Of a stretch of 64,000 nt of DNA, positions 43,054 through 53,063 are shown piece after piece. Under the pieces are notes generated by a model. It worked only from the letters and a program-made list of their open reading frames with translations, was not told the DNA's origin and did no database searches. Both the position numbers and the translations under genes were made by a program. Each line of letters begins with the position of its first letter. The first letter of the stretch is position 1. The DNA comes from Coprococcus sp964488185 (GTDB lineage Bacteria; Bacillota; Clostridia; Lachnospirales; Lachnospiraceae), in assembly GCA_964488185.1 (NCBI GenBank), contig CAZATW010000002.1, positions 16,303 to 80,302 on the forward strand. Direction: 5' to 3'.

Positions 43054-45899
43054 TGATAAAAGAAATACTCACTATGATTAAAGAAGCAATCATGGAACAG
43101 CTTAAGAACAGATTATTCTATGTAACCCTGTTCTTTCTTGTGCTGTTTGGTATTCTGATATACAGACTGTTTGATTTACAAATTGTAAACGGCGCAAAGT
43201 ATCAGGAAAATTTCACATATAAATCATTAAAAACCGTATCCGTAGAAGCTACCCGTGGCAACATATATGATTGTAACGGAAAACTGCTGGCGTACAATAA
43301 GACCTCATATAATGTGAGCTATACAAATAGTACAAGCATGGAAAGTGCGGCCGAGGAGAAAGGCATTACCACAAATGAGCTGCGAAACGAAATCGTATAT
43401 AAAACCATATTGATTTTAGAGCAAAACGGAGACAGCCTTTCTACCGAGCTTCCTATAAAAATGAATAAGCAGGGAGAAATGGAATATAAGGTAAGCGGCT
43501 CCACATTAAATACATTTCTCATTAATGTATATGGCGTAAGCTCCGTTGATTTACTCACAGACGAAGAGAGAAATGCCACGGCAAGAGAAGTCTTTGATTA
43601 TATGCGGGGACCTGATTTATTTAATATATCTGAAATATACTCCGATGAGTATGCTTTAAAGATTTTATCGGTAAGATATGAAATATGGCTGAACCGGTTT
43701 CAACAGTATATGTCGGTCGTTATTGCCGCTGATGTCAGTCAGGAATCCTACGCCGCCATACTGGAGAGTTCTGATGAGCTGCTTGGTATGACTGTAAATG
43801 TAGAATCCTTAAGAGTTTATAACGATGCTGAATATTTTTCACATATCATCGGATATATCGGCAATATCTCTACAGAAGAGCTTGAGGAATATAATAATAA
43901 TCTGTCAGCCGATGCCAAATACAGCTCGAATGATATGGTCGGAAAAATGGGACTGGAAAAGGAATATGAATCATATCTGAGAGGTACGGACGGCTCCCAG
44001 AAAATGTATGTGGATAATATGGGTAAGGTTATTGAGGTTATTGAATCCACAGACTCCAAAGCAGGAAACGACATATATTTAAGTATAGACAGTGATTTGG
44101 AGAAATTCTGTTATGATGCCCTGGAAAAGGAGCTGTCAAACATCATATTGTCCCATATGGTAAATATGACCACTTCCTCAGACTACGAGGATATCACCAT
44201 CATCGATATCTATAATGCACTATTTGACAACAATATCCTCAGTATCGAAGAGTTAAATGATGATAGTGCGACCGAAAACGAAAGACAGGTGTATGCCACA
44301 TTTGTAAATTCAAAGAAAACAACCTTGGCACAGCTTGACAGTATACTGAACGAAGCACATACACCACTTTACCAGTTGTCAGAACAATATCAGGATTATA
44401 TGGAATTTATCTGCGAAACCTTAAGCAGTATGGGCGTATATGATTCAAGTGCACTTGACAAGGAAAATGATAGTGTATACAAATCTTATATTGAAAACGA
44501 AATATCCCTCTGTGACTTTTTGAAACATTCAATCAGCCAGGGCGCCATTAATATAGACAGTATATCGGCAGAAAGCGATTATTACGATACCGACGAAATA
44601 TATGATGTTGTTACAGCATATATTTTGGAAGAATTTGAAAAAGATACAAGCTTCGACAAACATATCTTTAAATATATGTTATTATCAGGTGAAATTACAG
44701 GAGCTCAGGTAATTAACCTTTTATTCGACCAGGGCGTACTTAATATTGCAACAGACGAGGATTATGAGGATTTTTCAGCCGGCGTCATAAGCAATTATGA
44801 ATTCATGTACAGAAAGATTAAAAAGCTGGAGATTACACCTGCCATGCTGGCGCTTGACCCATGCTCAGGCTCCATCGTTGTAACAGATCCTGCAACAGGA
44901 AATGTAAAGGCTCTTGTTGTTTATCCGGGATATGATAATAACAAGCTTACCAATGAAATTGATGAGGAATATTATCAAAAGGTTACTGAAGATAAAACCA
45001 CACCGATGTATAACCGTGCAACCATGCAGCGAACGGCACCGGGGTCTACCTTTAAGCCACTTGCAACGGTTGCAGGTCTTAGCGAGAACGTCATATCGCT
45101 TGATACTGTTATAAAAACGACCGGGCTTTTTGATAAAATAACACCATCGCCTCATTGCTGGATATACCCAAATGGTACTCACGGAACAATCGGAATCGCA
45201 TCGGCTATTGAAAATTCCTGCAATTACTTCTTTTTTGAGGTAGGCTATAGACTGGCAACGGATGAAAACGGAACATATAACGATAAACTGGGGATAGACA
45301 AGCTGGCAAAATATGCCGCAATGTTCGGTCTTGATTCAACCTCGGGTATAGAACTTCCTGAGCTTTCACCTCAGATATCCGACAACGATGCCGTACGTTC
45401 GGCAATCGGTCAGGGTAGAAACAGCTACACACCTGTTCAGTTGTCAAAATATGTAACAGCCATTGCAAATGAGGGAACATGCTACGATTTAAGTATCATT
45501 GACCAGATTAAGGATGTTGACGGAAATGTTATAATGAACGGAGAAAACAAGGTTCACAGTACCATTGAACTAAGCGACAGCGAATGGAATGTAATTAAAC
45601 AGGGAATGCGTCAGGTTGTTTCCAACCATACGGCATCTACCGCATTAATTAACCAGATCAATGTAGATGTGGCAGGAAAAACAGGTACTGCACAGGAGGA
45701 CGAGACAAGACCCGACCATGGTCTGTTTATATCCTTTGCACCATATGAATCACCGGAGGTCAGTGTCACATGTGTCATACCGTATGGCTATTCCTCAGGA
45801 AATGCCGAGGAGCTTGCCGCCATGGTGTACGCATATATGTATGACCCTGAAGCACTTAATACGACAGAAATAACAGGAAATAACGAAGTATCAGATTAA
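43053..45899 (+). CDS. Penicillin-binding protein 2-type transpeptidase with a large insertion
   Basis: 948 residues, much longer than typical PBP2 (about 600-720). One membrane anchor is at about 20-38. The dimerisation domain follows (VEATRGNIYDCNGKLLAYN). The transpeptidase domain has catalytic GSTFKPLA (Ser near 665), SCNYFF as the SxN motif near 720, and AGKTGTAQ near 874. Between SIDSDLEKFCYDALEKEL (about 345-360) and GSIVVTDPATGNV (about 606) lie some 220-240 extra, acidic, helix-rich residues. It forms an elongation operon with mreC and mreD and should crosslink side-wall peptidoglycan. Confidence 0.93.
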   Translation: MIKEILTMIKEAIMEQLKNRLFYVTLFFLVLFGILIYRLFDLQIVNGAKYQENFTYKSLKTVSVEATRGNIYDCNGKLLAYNKTSYNVSYTNSTSMESAAEEKGITTNELRNEIVYKTILILEQNGDSLSTELPIKMNKQGEMEYKVSGSTLNTFLINVYGVSSVDLLTDEERNATAREVFDYMRGPDLFNISEIYSDEYALKILSVRYEIWLNRFQQYMSVVIAADVSQESYAAILESSDELLGMTVNVESLRVYNDAEYFSHIIGYIGNISTEELEEYNNNLSADAKYSSNDMVGKMGLEKEYESYLRGTDGSQKMYVDNMGKVIEVIESTDSKAGNDIYLSIDSDLEKFCYDALEKELSNIILSHMVNMTTSSDYEDITIIDIYNALFDNNILSIEELNDDSATENERQVYATFVNSKKTTLAQLDSILNEAHTPLYQLSEQYQDYMEFICETLSSMGVYDSSALDKENDSVYKSYIENEISLCDFLKHSISQGAINIDSISAESDYYDTDEIYDVVTAYILEEFEKDTSFDKHIFKYMLLSGEITGAQVINLLFDQGVLNIATDEDYEDFSAGVISNYEFMYRKIKKLEITPAMLALDPCSGSIVVTDPATGNVKALVVYPGYDNNKLTNEIDEEYYQKVTEDKTTPMYNRATMQRTAPGSTFKPLATVAGLSENVISLDTVIKTTGLFDKITPSPHCWIYPNGTHGTIGIASAIENSCNYFFFEVGYRLATDENGTYNDKLGIDKLAKYAAMFGLDSTSGIELPELSPQISDNDAVRSAIGQGRNSYTPVQLSKYVTAIANEGTCYDLSIIDQIKDVDGNVIMNGENKVHSTIELSDSEWNVIKQGMRQVVSNHTASTALINQINVDVAGKTGTAQEDETRPDHGLFISFAPYESPEVSVTCVIPYGYSSGNAEELAAMVYAYMYDPEALNTTEITGNNEVSD

Positions 45900-45995
45900 T
45901 TATAGAATATACCGGAAGATATATCACTTTATTCTTAAAGTTGGCGTAATATACGACAGAATCATACAAACGATTGTAGAAAGGGAGTAAATGAT

Positions 45996-46712
45996 ATGGG
46001 ATCTGATGTAACTATAAAAGCAAACAGCCATGGGATTGTTGTTGTAACAGATCGTTCACTTTCCTATGACAATATGGTTTCTGCTGTGAAGAGTAAATTT
46101 AAACAGTGCAAAAATATTTTTAGTGACAGCTGCAATATGCCTGTTACAATAAAAGGACCATCATTGACGGAAGAAGAATACCAAAGGCTTTTAGAGCAAC
46201 TAAACCATATAGATGGTATAAATACGCATTTTACCGAGAGAAAGAAAGAAGCAATAGTTGTATCCGGTAATAAAAAGCCTGTATTCACCTCTTCCTCGGA
46301 CAAGTTAAAAACAGCAGAAAAAGCAATATGCCGGTCTGCTGCGCCGGAAATATCCGGTAATTATATATTTAAAGGTACGCTGAAATCAGGAGAAGAGCTC
46401 TCTATAAAAAACAGTGTCATAATAATGGGTGATGTGGAAAAGGATGCTTCCGTGATATCTGGTGGAAACATTATCGTTCTGGGAAGCCTTATGGGACGAG
46501 CCATTGCTGGAAAAAACAACAGTCCAAGCAGATTTATACTGGCTCTTTACATGAAACCGGAATATATACAGATTGGAAATATCAGCCATACATTTTCAAA
46601 ACAAAACAATAAGAAAAATGCAACTGATGAAGCTGTGATTGCTTATAAAAGCGGAAACACAATACTGATAGAGCATGTATCACAGGAAACAGCCATAAGC
46701 AAACTATTTTAA
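45996..46712 (+). CDS. minC: Septum site-determining protein MinC
   Basis: 238 residues. The N-terminal domain binds FtsZ in the family. The C-terminal right-handed beta-helix domain (GTLKSGEELSIKNSVIIMGD..., NIIVLGSLMGRAIAG) binds MinD. It blocks Z-ring formation away from mid-cell. AAAGGGAG precedes ATG 45996. First gene of minCDE. Confidence 0.93.
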   Translation: MGSDVTIKANSHGIVVVTDRSLSYDNMVSAVKSKFKQCKNIFSDSCNMPVTIKGPSLTEEEYQRLLEQLNHIDGINTHFTERKKEAIVVSGNKKPVFTSSSDKLKTAEKAICRSAAPEISGNYIFKGTLKSGEELSIKNSVIIMGDVEKDASVISGGNIIVLGSLMGRAIAGKNNSPSRFILALYMKPEYIQIGNISHTFSKQNNKKNATDEAVIAYKSGNTILIEHVSQETAISKLF

Positions 46713-46757
46713 AAATACAGAAGATAGCCAAATACATATTTTCTGGAGGTATCTATT

Positions 46758-47552
46758 ATGAGCGAGGTCATCGTTGTTACATCAGGAAAAGGCGGTGTAG
46801 GTAAGACCACTACATCAGCAAATATTGGCACAGGTCTTGCAGCACTCAAGAAAAGGGTTGTAATGATTGATACAGATATAGGACTCCGCAATCTGGATGT
46901 TGTTATGGGACTGGAAAACCGTATCGTTTATAATCTTGTAGATGTCATCGAGGGCAACTGCCGATATAAACAGGCTCTGATTCGGGACAGAAATAACAGC
47001 GAGCTTTATCTTATGCCGTGTGCGCAGACAAGAGATAAAACAAGTGTAAGCCCGGAACAGATTATCAAGCTTGTAGAGGAGCTGAAATCAGAATTTGACT
47101 ATATCATAATTGACTGTCCGGCAGGAATCGAACAGGGCTTTAAAAATGCCATTGCTGCCGCAGACAGAGCGATTATTGTTACGACGCCTGAGGTATCTGC
47201 TATACGGGATGCCGACAGGGTTATCGGGCTGCTTGAAGCCCATGGTATTCATAAAATTGATATGATTGTAAACAAAGTAAGATTTGATATGGTAAAGCGC
47301 GGAGATATGATGTCGGTAGATGATGTGGTCGATATCCTTGCCATCAATCTGCTGGGTGTCATTCCTGACGACGAACAAATTGTCATAGCCAGCAACAAGG
47401 GTGAACCGCTTGCCGGTGGTGCTACAAACTCGGGAACAGCATATCTGAATATATGCAAACGTATCCTCGGAGAGGAGCTTCCCGTTCGCGATTATATGGA
47501 AAGTGTCAAACACCGCCCATTTGCAAATCTGTTCCGCAGAAAGCACGCATAA
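46758..47552 (+). CDS. minD: Septum site-determining ATPase MinD
   Basis: 264 residues. Deviant Walker A KGGVGKTTTSAN at 11-22, DTDIGLRNLDVVMGLENR, DCPAGIEQGF, and a C-terminal amphipathic membrane-targeting helix (HRPFANLFRRKHA region). It recruits MinC to the membrane and oscillates with MinE. TGGAGG precedes the start. Confidence 0.97.
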   Translation: MSEVIVVTSGKGGVGKTTTSANIGTGLAALKKRVVMIDTDIGLRNLDVVMGLENRIVYNLVDVIEGNCRYKQALIRDRNNSELYLMPCAQTRDKTSVSPEQIIKLVEELKSEFDYIIIDCPAGIEQGFKNAIAAADRAIIVTTPEVSAIRDADRVIGLLEAHGIHKIDMIVNKVRFDMVKRGDMMSVDDVVDILAINLLGVIPDDEQIVIASNKGEPLAGGATNSGTAYLNICKRILGEELPVRDYMESVKHRPFANLFRRKHA

Positions 47553-47611
47553 CCTAAACAGTCAATTTGTCCATTCAGATTGATGATTCAAATAAAGGAG
47601 GTCAAATCAAT

Positions 47612-47899
47612 ATGAATACCATATGTATGAACAGTACAGGTGATTACGCCAAAAACAGGCTAATGAATATACTGATATCCGACAGAATAGGCTGTACACC
47701 TGAAATCATAAACGAACTGAAGAACTCTATAGCAAAAACCTTAAACAGCTATCTGGATATAGAGCCTTCAGGAATAGACATACAGATAAATGAGAGGGTC
47801 CTGCTTGCAGCAGTACCGATTTCAAATGTATACATAAAAAGAGATAAAGAAAAGTGTGACTCAGATGGAAATGGAAGAGAAGAAGTACAGACTGATTAA
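47612..47899 (+). CDS. minE: Cell division topological specificity factor MinE
   Basis: 95 residues. The anti-MinCD helix region (AKNRLMNILISDRIG) is followed by the dimerisation domain (LKNSIAKTLNSYLDIE, IDIQINERVLLAAVPISN). It stimulates MinD ATPase activity. ATG 47612 has AAAGGAGG upstream; an upstream in-frame start at 47567 is not needed. The 3' end overlaps rodA. Confidence 0.92.
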   Translation: MNTICMNSTGDYAKNRLMNILISDRIGCTPEIINELKNSIAKTLNSYLDIEPSGIDIQINERVLLAAVPISNVYIKRDKEKCDSDGNGREEVQTD

Positions 47900-48989
47900 T
47901 TACAATTTCAAACTGATTATCCTTGTAATCACTGCCATGATTATCGGAAGTGTAATCATCATTAGCGTTGAACCGGGTAAGCTGAACAAACAGATGATGG
48001 GTGTATGTGCCTGTGTTATTGGCATGATCATCGTGTCACTCATTGATTATCATTTTATTTGCAAATACTATATGATACTTTATGCTATCAACATAGTGCT
48101 TTTGCTGCTTGTTCTCGTAATGGGAATAGGTTCTGAAACACATGGTGCCAGCAGATGGTTTGAAATATCCGATTCATTAACAATACAGCCATCCGAATTT
48201 TCAAAGATAATACTCATTATTTGTACGGCGGTATTTCTTGAAAAACATTCAGAAACACTGAATACTGTAAAGACGATTGCACAGCTTGCCCTATTTCTTG
48301 CCATACCGGTAGGACTGATCATTGCTGAACCGGATTTGTCAACTTCACTTTGTATATTTTTTACGCTTTTTACGGTTATATTTATTGCAGGCCTTAGTCT
48401 GAAGCTGATAGGAATCGCCATTTTGGTACTTATTCCTTGTATCGGAGGCTTTTTCTGGTATATCCAGCAGGATAACCTGCCTCAATTCATGCAGGAATAT
48501 CAGATTAACCGTATTCTCGGTTTCATATATGGCAGCGAATACGGAAGCTCCAGAGACCAACAGGACAATTCTGTCATGGCGATTGGCTCAGGACAGCTTT
48601 CAGGCAAAGGAATCAACAATTCTACCATTGCAACGGTAAAGGACACCAATCTGATATCAGAGCAGCAAACAGATTTTATTTTTTCCGCAGTAGGAGAGGA
48701 ATTAGGTTTTATCGGAAGCGTTATTATTATTGCAATTTTAGCACTGATAGTGTTACAATGTATAAGGGTTGCCAGGCATGCCAGTGACAAGAAAGGAATG
48801 TATATTGCATCGGGTATGGCTGCACTAATCTGTTTTCAGACATTTATCAATATCGGTGTAGCAACAGCCATACTACCTAATACGGGAATACCGCTTCCAT
48901 TTATCAGTTACGGTCTTAGTTCGCTTGTCAGTGTCTGTGCCGGAATGGGGCTTGTACTAAATGTCAACTTGCAAAAGAAAAAATATTAG
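47865..48989 (+). CDS. rodA: FtsW/RodA/SpoVE-family peptidoglycan polymerase (RodA-like)
   Basis: 374 residues, about ten membrane segments. SEDS-family motifs include GARWFEI-like GASRWFEISDSLTIQPSEFSK, QQTDFIFSAVGEELGF and TGIPLPFISYG. The family polymerises glycan strands together with a class B PBP, here probably the PBP2 encoded 2 kb upstream. The start is ATG 47865 (or 47871), overlapping minE. The minE-rodA-mgsA order is shared with other Clostridia, from memory. Confidence 0.92.
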   Translation: MEMEEKKYRLINYNFKLIILVITAMIIGSVIIISVEPGKLNKQMMGVCACVIGMIIVSLIDYHFICKYYMILYAINIVLLLLVLVMGIGSETHGASRWFEISDSLTIQPSEFSKIILIICTAVFLEKHSETLNTVKTIAQLALFLAIPVGLIIAEPDLSTSLCIFFTLFTVIFIAGLSLKLIGIAILVLIPCIGGFFWYIQQDNLPQFMQEYQINRILGFIYGSEYGSSRDQQDNSVMAIGSGQLSGKGINNSTIATVKDTNLISEQQTDFIFSAVGEELGFIGSVIIIAILALIVLQCIRVARHASDKKGMYIASGMAALICFQTFINIGVATAILPNTGIPLPFISYGLSSLVSVCAGMGLVLNVNLQKKKY

Positions 48990-48999
48990 GAGGAGATTC

Positions 49000-49395
49000 A
49001 TGAACATTGGGCTTATAGCACATGATGCGAAAAAAAAATTAATGCAGAATTTTTGTATTGCATATAGAGGAATATTAGGTAAACACCAGCTCTTTGCTAC
49101 AGGAACTACCGGAAGATTGATTGAGGAAGTTACCAATCTGACAGTTCATAAATATATATCAGGTCATCTGGGTGGAGAACAGCAGCTTGGCTCGCAGATT
49201 GAAAATAACGATCTTGATATGGTTATCTTTCTCCGTGATCCGCTTCACCCAAAGGTTCATGAGCCGGATATCAATAATATATTTACTTTATGTGATACAC
49301 ACAATATCCCGTTGGCAACCAATCTTGCCACAGCGGAGCTCCTGATTAAAGCACTGGACAGAGGAGACCTTGATTGGCGTGAATTCTACAAATAA
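49000..49395 (+). CDS. mgsA: Methylglyoxal synthase
   Basis: 131 residues. Converts dihydroxyacetone phosphate to methylglyoxal and phosphate, a bypass of lower glycolysis. Motifs: IGLIAHDAKKKLM, FATGTTGRLIEE, HLGGEQQLGSQI and FLRDPLHPKVHEPDI, with the catalytic Asp residues. ATG 49000 has TAGGAGGAG ahead. Confidence 0.96.
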   Translation: MNIGLIAHDAKKKLMQNFCIAYRGILGKHQLFATGTTGRLIEEVTNLTVHKYISGHLGGEQQLGSQIENNDLDMVIFLRDPLHPKVHEPDINNIFTLCDTHNIPLATNLATAELLIKALDRGDLDWREFYK

Positions 49396-49406
49396 TAGAG
49401 GTTATT

Positions 49407-50381
49407 ATGAAGAATAAATGTATTTTTATTATTTCATTCATGATATTAACTGCATTTGCCCTATGCGGATGCGGTTCAAAAAAATATGATACAAAAAACC
49501 AATTAGAGCTTGGACTGATAGAAGATATGCCTGTATACGGCAGCTATGGTATGTCAATGGACTTCGCTGTTATCGCTGACGGTGAAAATATAAATGAAAA
49601 AGCCTACAGGAATACAGCATCAACCCTCCTTGTAAATGATTCAACAAAAGAGGTTGAAACTGCCTATAATGTACACACAAAAATATATCCTGCCAGTATG
49701 ACCAAGATTATGACAGGACTTCTTGTAATAGAAAGCATAGAACAGGGGAAGCTGTCCATGGATAAGGTCGTTACGCTTGACCACACGGTTACATTTGACG
49801 AATGGAATGTTATGGCAAGTGACCTTACAGGTGGTTGTCAGGTTACGGTAAAAGATTTGCTATACAGCCTGCTTATCCGTTCATATAATGATTGTGCCAT
49901 ACTTCTTGCCGAACAGGTAGCAGGAAGCGAGTCGGCGTTTGTTGATATGATGAACGAAAAAGCCTTAGAGCTGGGTGCCGTCAATACGCATTTTGAAAAC
50001 CCTCACGGACTTCATTCGGACAATCATTATACAACAGCTTATGATTTGTATATTATATTTTCTGAGTTTATAAAGCATGACCTTGCTTATATCATAGATT
50101 CCATTCCGCTTTATGAATTTACATATATTGATGAGAATGGCGTAACACAGACAAAAGAGATAGAGCCGACAAACGGATTCCTCGCAGAAGAATACAATCT
50201 TCCTGACGGCTACTCCCTTGGTTCATGGAAAACCGGAACAACGGATCAGGCAGGAAATTGTCTGATGATAGAGTTCGTAAAGGATTCCACAGGAGATAAG
50301 TATATCGCTGTTGTGGCAGGTGCTGACGGAAGCGATGCTCTCTACAGCGATATGACAAATCTTATTCATTCAGCAGAATAA
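49407..50381 (+). CDS. D-alanyl-D-alanine carboxypeptidase (DacA/DacF-like), lipoprotein
   Basis: 324 residues. A signal peptide with lipobox LCGC near residue 22 suggests attachment as a lipoprotein, unlike the usual C-terminal amphipathic anchor of DacA. Serine peptidase S11 motifs: PASMTKIM (Ser near 97), SYND near 158, and WKTGTTDQAGN near 275. Trims the terminal D-alanine of peptidoglycan stem peptides. Confidence 0.9.
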   Translation: MKNKCIFIISFMILTAFALCGCGSKKYDTKNQLELGLIEDMPVYGSYGMSMDFAVIADGENINEKAYRNTASTLLVNDSTKEVETAYNVHTKIYPASMTKIMTGLLVIESIEQGKLSMDKVVTLDHTVTFDEWNVMASDLTGGCQVTVKDLLYSLLIRSYNDCAILLAEQVAGSESAFVDMMNEKALELGAVNTHFENPHGLHSDNHYTTAYDLYIIFSEFIKHDLAYIIDSIPLYEFTYIDENGVTQTKEIEPTNGFLAEEYNLPDGYSLGSWKTGTTDQAGNCLMIEFVKDSTGDKYIAVVAGADGSDALYSDMTNLIHSAE

Positions 50382-50421
50382 TATTATTCTAATATATAAT
50401 ATATTCCAAGGAGGCATAAAA

Positions 50422-50847
50422 ATGATTCAGATTATTACAGGAGATAAGGGTAAGGGAAAAACAAAGGTACTTATTGATAAAGTAAACAATGACGTTAAAG
50501 TGGCACACGGTTCCATTGTTTTTCTCGACAATAACAATAAGCATATGTATGAGCTCAGTAACCGCGTTCGTATGATTAACTGTACAAACTATGGCTTAAG
50601 TAAACTTGAAATGTTTATAGGATTTATTCTTGGAATAATATCTCAGGATCATGATATAGAAAAAATATACATAGACAACTTCAAGACAATCACATTTACA
50701 GAAAGAGCAGAAGATGATGTTAAGTCTGCTCTTGACATGATAAATGAGATTTCAGAGAAGTTTAATATTGATATTGTCATCTGTTTTGCAACTGACAGTA
50801 ACGACGTTCCGGCAGAATATAAGGCCAATATTATAGCCGCACTATAA
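50422..50847 (+). CDS. Small P-loop ATP-binding protein of unknown role
   Basis: 141 residues. Walker A GDKGKGKT at residues 7-14 and a Walker B-like IEKIYIDNF near 79-87. It is short and lacks other recognisable domains. Relatives in Clostridia are often annotated loosely as PilT-like or ATP-binding. CAAGGAGG precedes the start. It sits between wall-remodelling and division genes. Confidence 0.75.
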   Translation: MIQIITGDKGKGKTKVLIDKVNNDVKVAHGSIVFLDNNNKHMYELSNRVRMINCTNYGLSKLEMFIGFILGIISQDHDIEKIYIDNFKTITFTERAEDDVKSALDMINEISEKFNIDIVICFATDSNDVPAEYKANIIAAL

Positions 50848-50942
50848 ATTATAAATGATTATTATGAGAAACATTTACATTGTTCGTTTTTGGAGACTGG
50901 TTTAGGTGTTTCTCATCGTTTTATCTTAAAGGGAGATTTTTG

Positions 50943-52334
50943 ATGGCAACCATTAAGAGGAAAAAACCAAAGCCTGCACCTATCAAAATCAGCTTTGGTT
51001 TTATATTATTTTCTATCATTTTCATATATATGATTATTCGTATCGCTATATCCGCAAGCGACCATGATTTAAGTATCTTTCAGGTCGAAGAAAGCAGCTA
51101 TGATACCGATTTCACCGCAACAGGAATCGCTATACGAAACGAAAGCCTTGAATATTCAGGTACTTCCGGCTATGTGTGCTACTATATACGTGACGGCGAA
51201 AAGGTATCAAAAAATTCAAACGTCTATTCTATAGACGAAACAGGCTCCATGTATGATGCCCTCTATGATGTACAGAACAATAATAAGGATTTGATGAGCG
51301 ATAAAGAGTTTGATGATATAAGCGGCCAAATACAGCTTTTTAAGGCAGGTTTTTCCGCTTCATCATTTTCAGATATATATGACTTTAAATACAGCATCTA
51401 TAACAAAGTATTGGAGCTTTATGAGGAGCTTGCACTTGAACAGCTTACATCAAATCCATCCTTTGACAGTACCTTCAAATCATACAAATCAGCATCCAGC
51501 GGTATAGTGACATACTATCAGGACGGTTTTGAAGATTTAGATGTATCAAAAATAAATGCAGATATCTTTGATAAAACCAAATACAATAAACAGACTCTTA
51601 AGACCGGGGATATCATTTCCTCGGGAAGTCCGGTTTATAAGATAATAGACAATGAAACATGGAGTATAGCTGTCCAGCTTACAGAAGAGGAATATAAAAA
51701 GATATCGGCCTCTGAATATGTAAAATTTACAATAAACGATTCAGGAAGGAAGCTTACTACGAAATATGATACCATCGAACAGGATGATAAATACTACATT
51801 GTCATTAATATGGATAAATATATGGCACAATATGTTAACGAGCGCTATTTGGACATAAATTTTATTTTCTCGGAAACAACGGGACTTAAAATACCAAATT
51901 CCTCAATAACGGAAAAAGATGTATATATTGTACCGATAGAATTTTTAACGGGCGGAAGCGGTTCCACAAGTGAGCAGTTCTTCAATCAAAGGGTACTTAC
52001 TGAAACAGGCGATGTATCTGTACAGCAAATATCACCGGTTATATACTTTACCGATGAGCGTTTCTGCTATGTAGACCCGGCAGGTATAGACAGTGATGCC
52101 GTATTTATTGCAAATGATACAAATGATACATTTTCGCTTACTACAGCAGCAACCCATAAGCTAAAGGGAGTATTCTGCGTTACACAGGGAACAGCCCAGT
52201 TTAAGAGAATTAATATTATGGTTGAAGGTGATGACTATTCCATAGTGGAACCGGGTATTTCATATGGAATATCGACCTACGACAGAATCGTTCTGAATGC
52301 TACAGATGTGAAAGAAAATCAGGTAATATATTGA
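50943..52334 (+). CDS. HlyD-like membrane protein of the sepF neighbourhood
   Basis: 463 residues. A basic N-terminus, one membrane segment (about 18-40), and then a large extracytoplasmic part with HlyD/membrane-fusion-like features: a lipoyl-like half ATGIAIRNESLEYSGTSGYV, a helical hairpin, and DIISSGSPVYKIIDNE with TWSIAVQL. No transporter partner is adjacent, so a division or envelope role is as likely as export. ATG 50943 has GGGAG upstream. Confidence 0.72.
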   Translation: MATIKRKKPKPAPIKISFGFILFSIIFIYMIIRIAISASDHDLSIFQVEESSYDTDFTATGIAIRNESLEYSGTSGYVCYYIRDGEKVSKNSNVYSIDETGSMYDALYDVQNNNKDLMSDKEFDDISGQIQLFKAGFSASSFSDIYDFKYSIYNKVLELYEELALEQLTSNPSFDSTFKSYKSASSGIVTYYQDGFEDLDVSKINADIFDKTKYNKQTLKTGDIISSGSPVYKIIDNETWSIAVQLTEEEYKKISASEYVKFTINDSGRKLTTKYDTIEQDDKYYIVINMDKYMAQYVNERYLDINFIFSETTGLKIPNSSITEKDVYIVPIEFLTGGSGSTSEQFFNQRVLTETGDVSVQQISPVIYFTDERFCYVDPAGIDSDAVFIANDTNDTFSLTTAATHKLKGVFCVTQGTAQFKRINIMVEGDDYSIVEPGISYGISTYDRIVLNATDVKENQVIY

Positions 52335-52352
52335 GTTAGGAGTTGATAATGA

Positions 52353-53051
52353 ATGTTAAAAGAAAACTATGATAAGGTAGAGGCAAAAATTATTGAAGCC
52401 TGTAAAAGAAGTGGTAGAAGCCGTGATGAGGTTACACTGATTGCTGTAAGTAAAACCAAGCCTTTATCGGATATTGAAGAGCTTATCAGTCTCACTAACT
52501 GCGTTCATTACGGAGAGAATAAGGTTCAAGAGCTGACAGACAAATATGAGAAGGTTTCAAAACCTGTAAACTGGCACATGATAGGGCATTTACAGACCAA
52601 TAAAGTCAAATATATTGTAGATAAAGCATGTATGATTCATTCTGTCGATTCTCTTAATCTTGCCAAAGTAATTGAAAAAGAAGCGGCGAAGAAGAATGTA
52701 ATATGCCCTATTCTTATTGAGGTAAATGTAGCAGAAGAGGAATCAAAATTTGGTGTAAAGACATGGGAAGTACTTGATTTGATTGACGAAATCAAAGATT
52801 TTTCCCATATTCAGGTAAAAGGACTTATGACAATAGCACCATTTGTAGATAATCCGGAGGAAAACAGGGTACATTTCCGTAATTTAAAGAATTTATCCCT
52901 TGACATAAAATCTAAAAACATTGATAATATTGATATGAATGTGCTTTCAATGGGCATGACAAACGATTATGAAGTTGCCATTGAAGAAGGTGCTACTATG
53001 GTTAGAGTTGGTACCGGAATTTTTGGTGCAAGAAATTATAATATATCTTAA
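52353..53051 (+). CDS. YggS-family pyridoxal-phosphate homeostasis protein
   Basis: 232 residues, alanine-racemase-like TIM barrel without the C-terminal domain. The PLP lysine is in LIAVSKTKP, followed by YGENKVQEL, WHMIGHLQTNK, GLMTIAP, and LSMGMTNDYEVAI with the phosphate-binding loop TMVRVGTGIFG. Maintains PLP balance. It is followed directly by sepF, the usual Gram-positive order. Confidence 0.94.
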   Translation: MLKENYDKVEAKIIEACKRSGRSRDEVTLIAVSKTKPLSDIEELISLTNCVHYGENKVQELTDKYEKVSKPVNWHMIGHLQTNKVKYIVDKACMIHSVDSLNLAKVIEKEAAKKNVICPILIEVNVAEEESKFGVKTWEVLDLIDEIKDFSHIQVKGLMTIAPFVDNPEENRVHFRNLKNLSLDIKSKNIDNIDMNVLSMGMTNDYEVAIEEGATMVRVGTGIFGARNYNIS

Positions 53052-53063
53052 AGGAGAACCACC

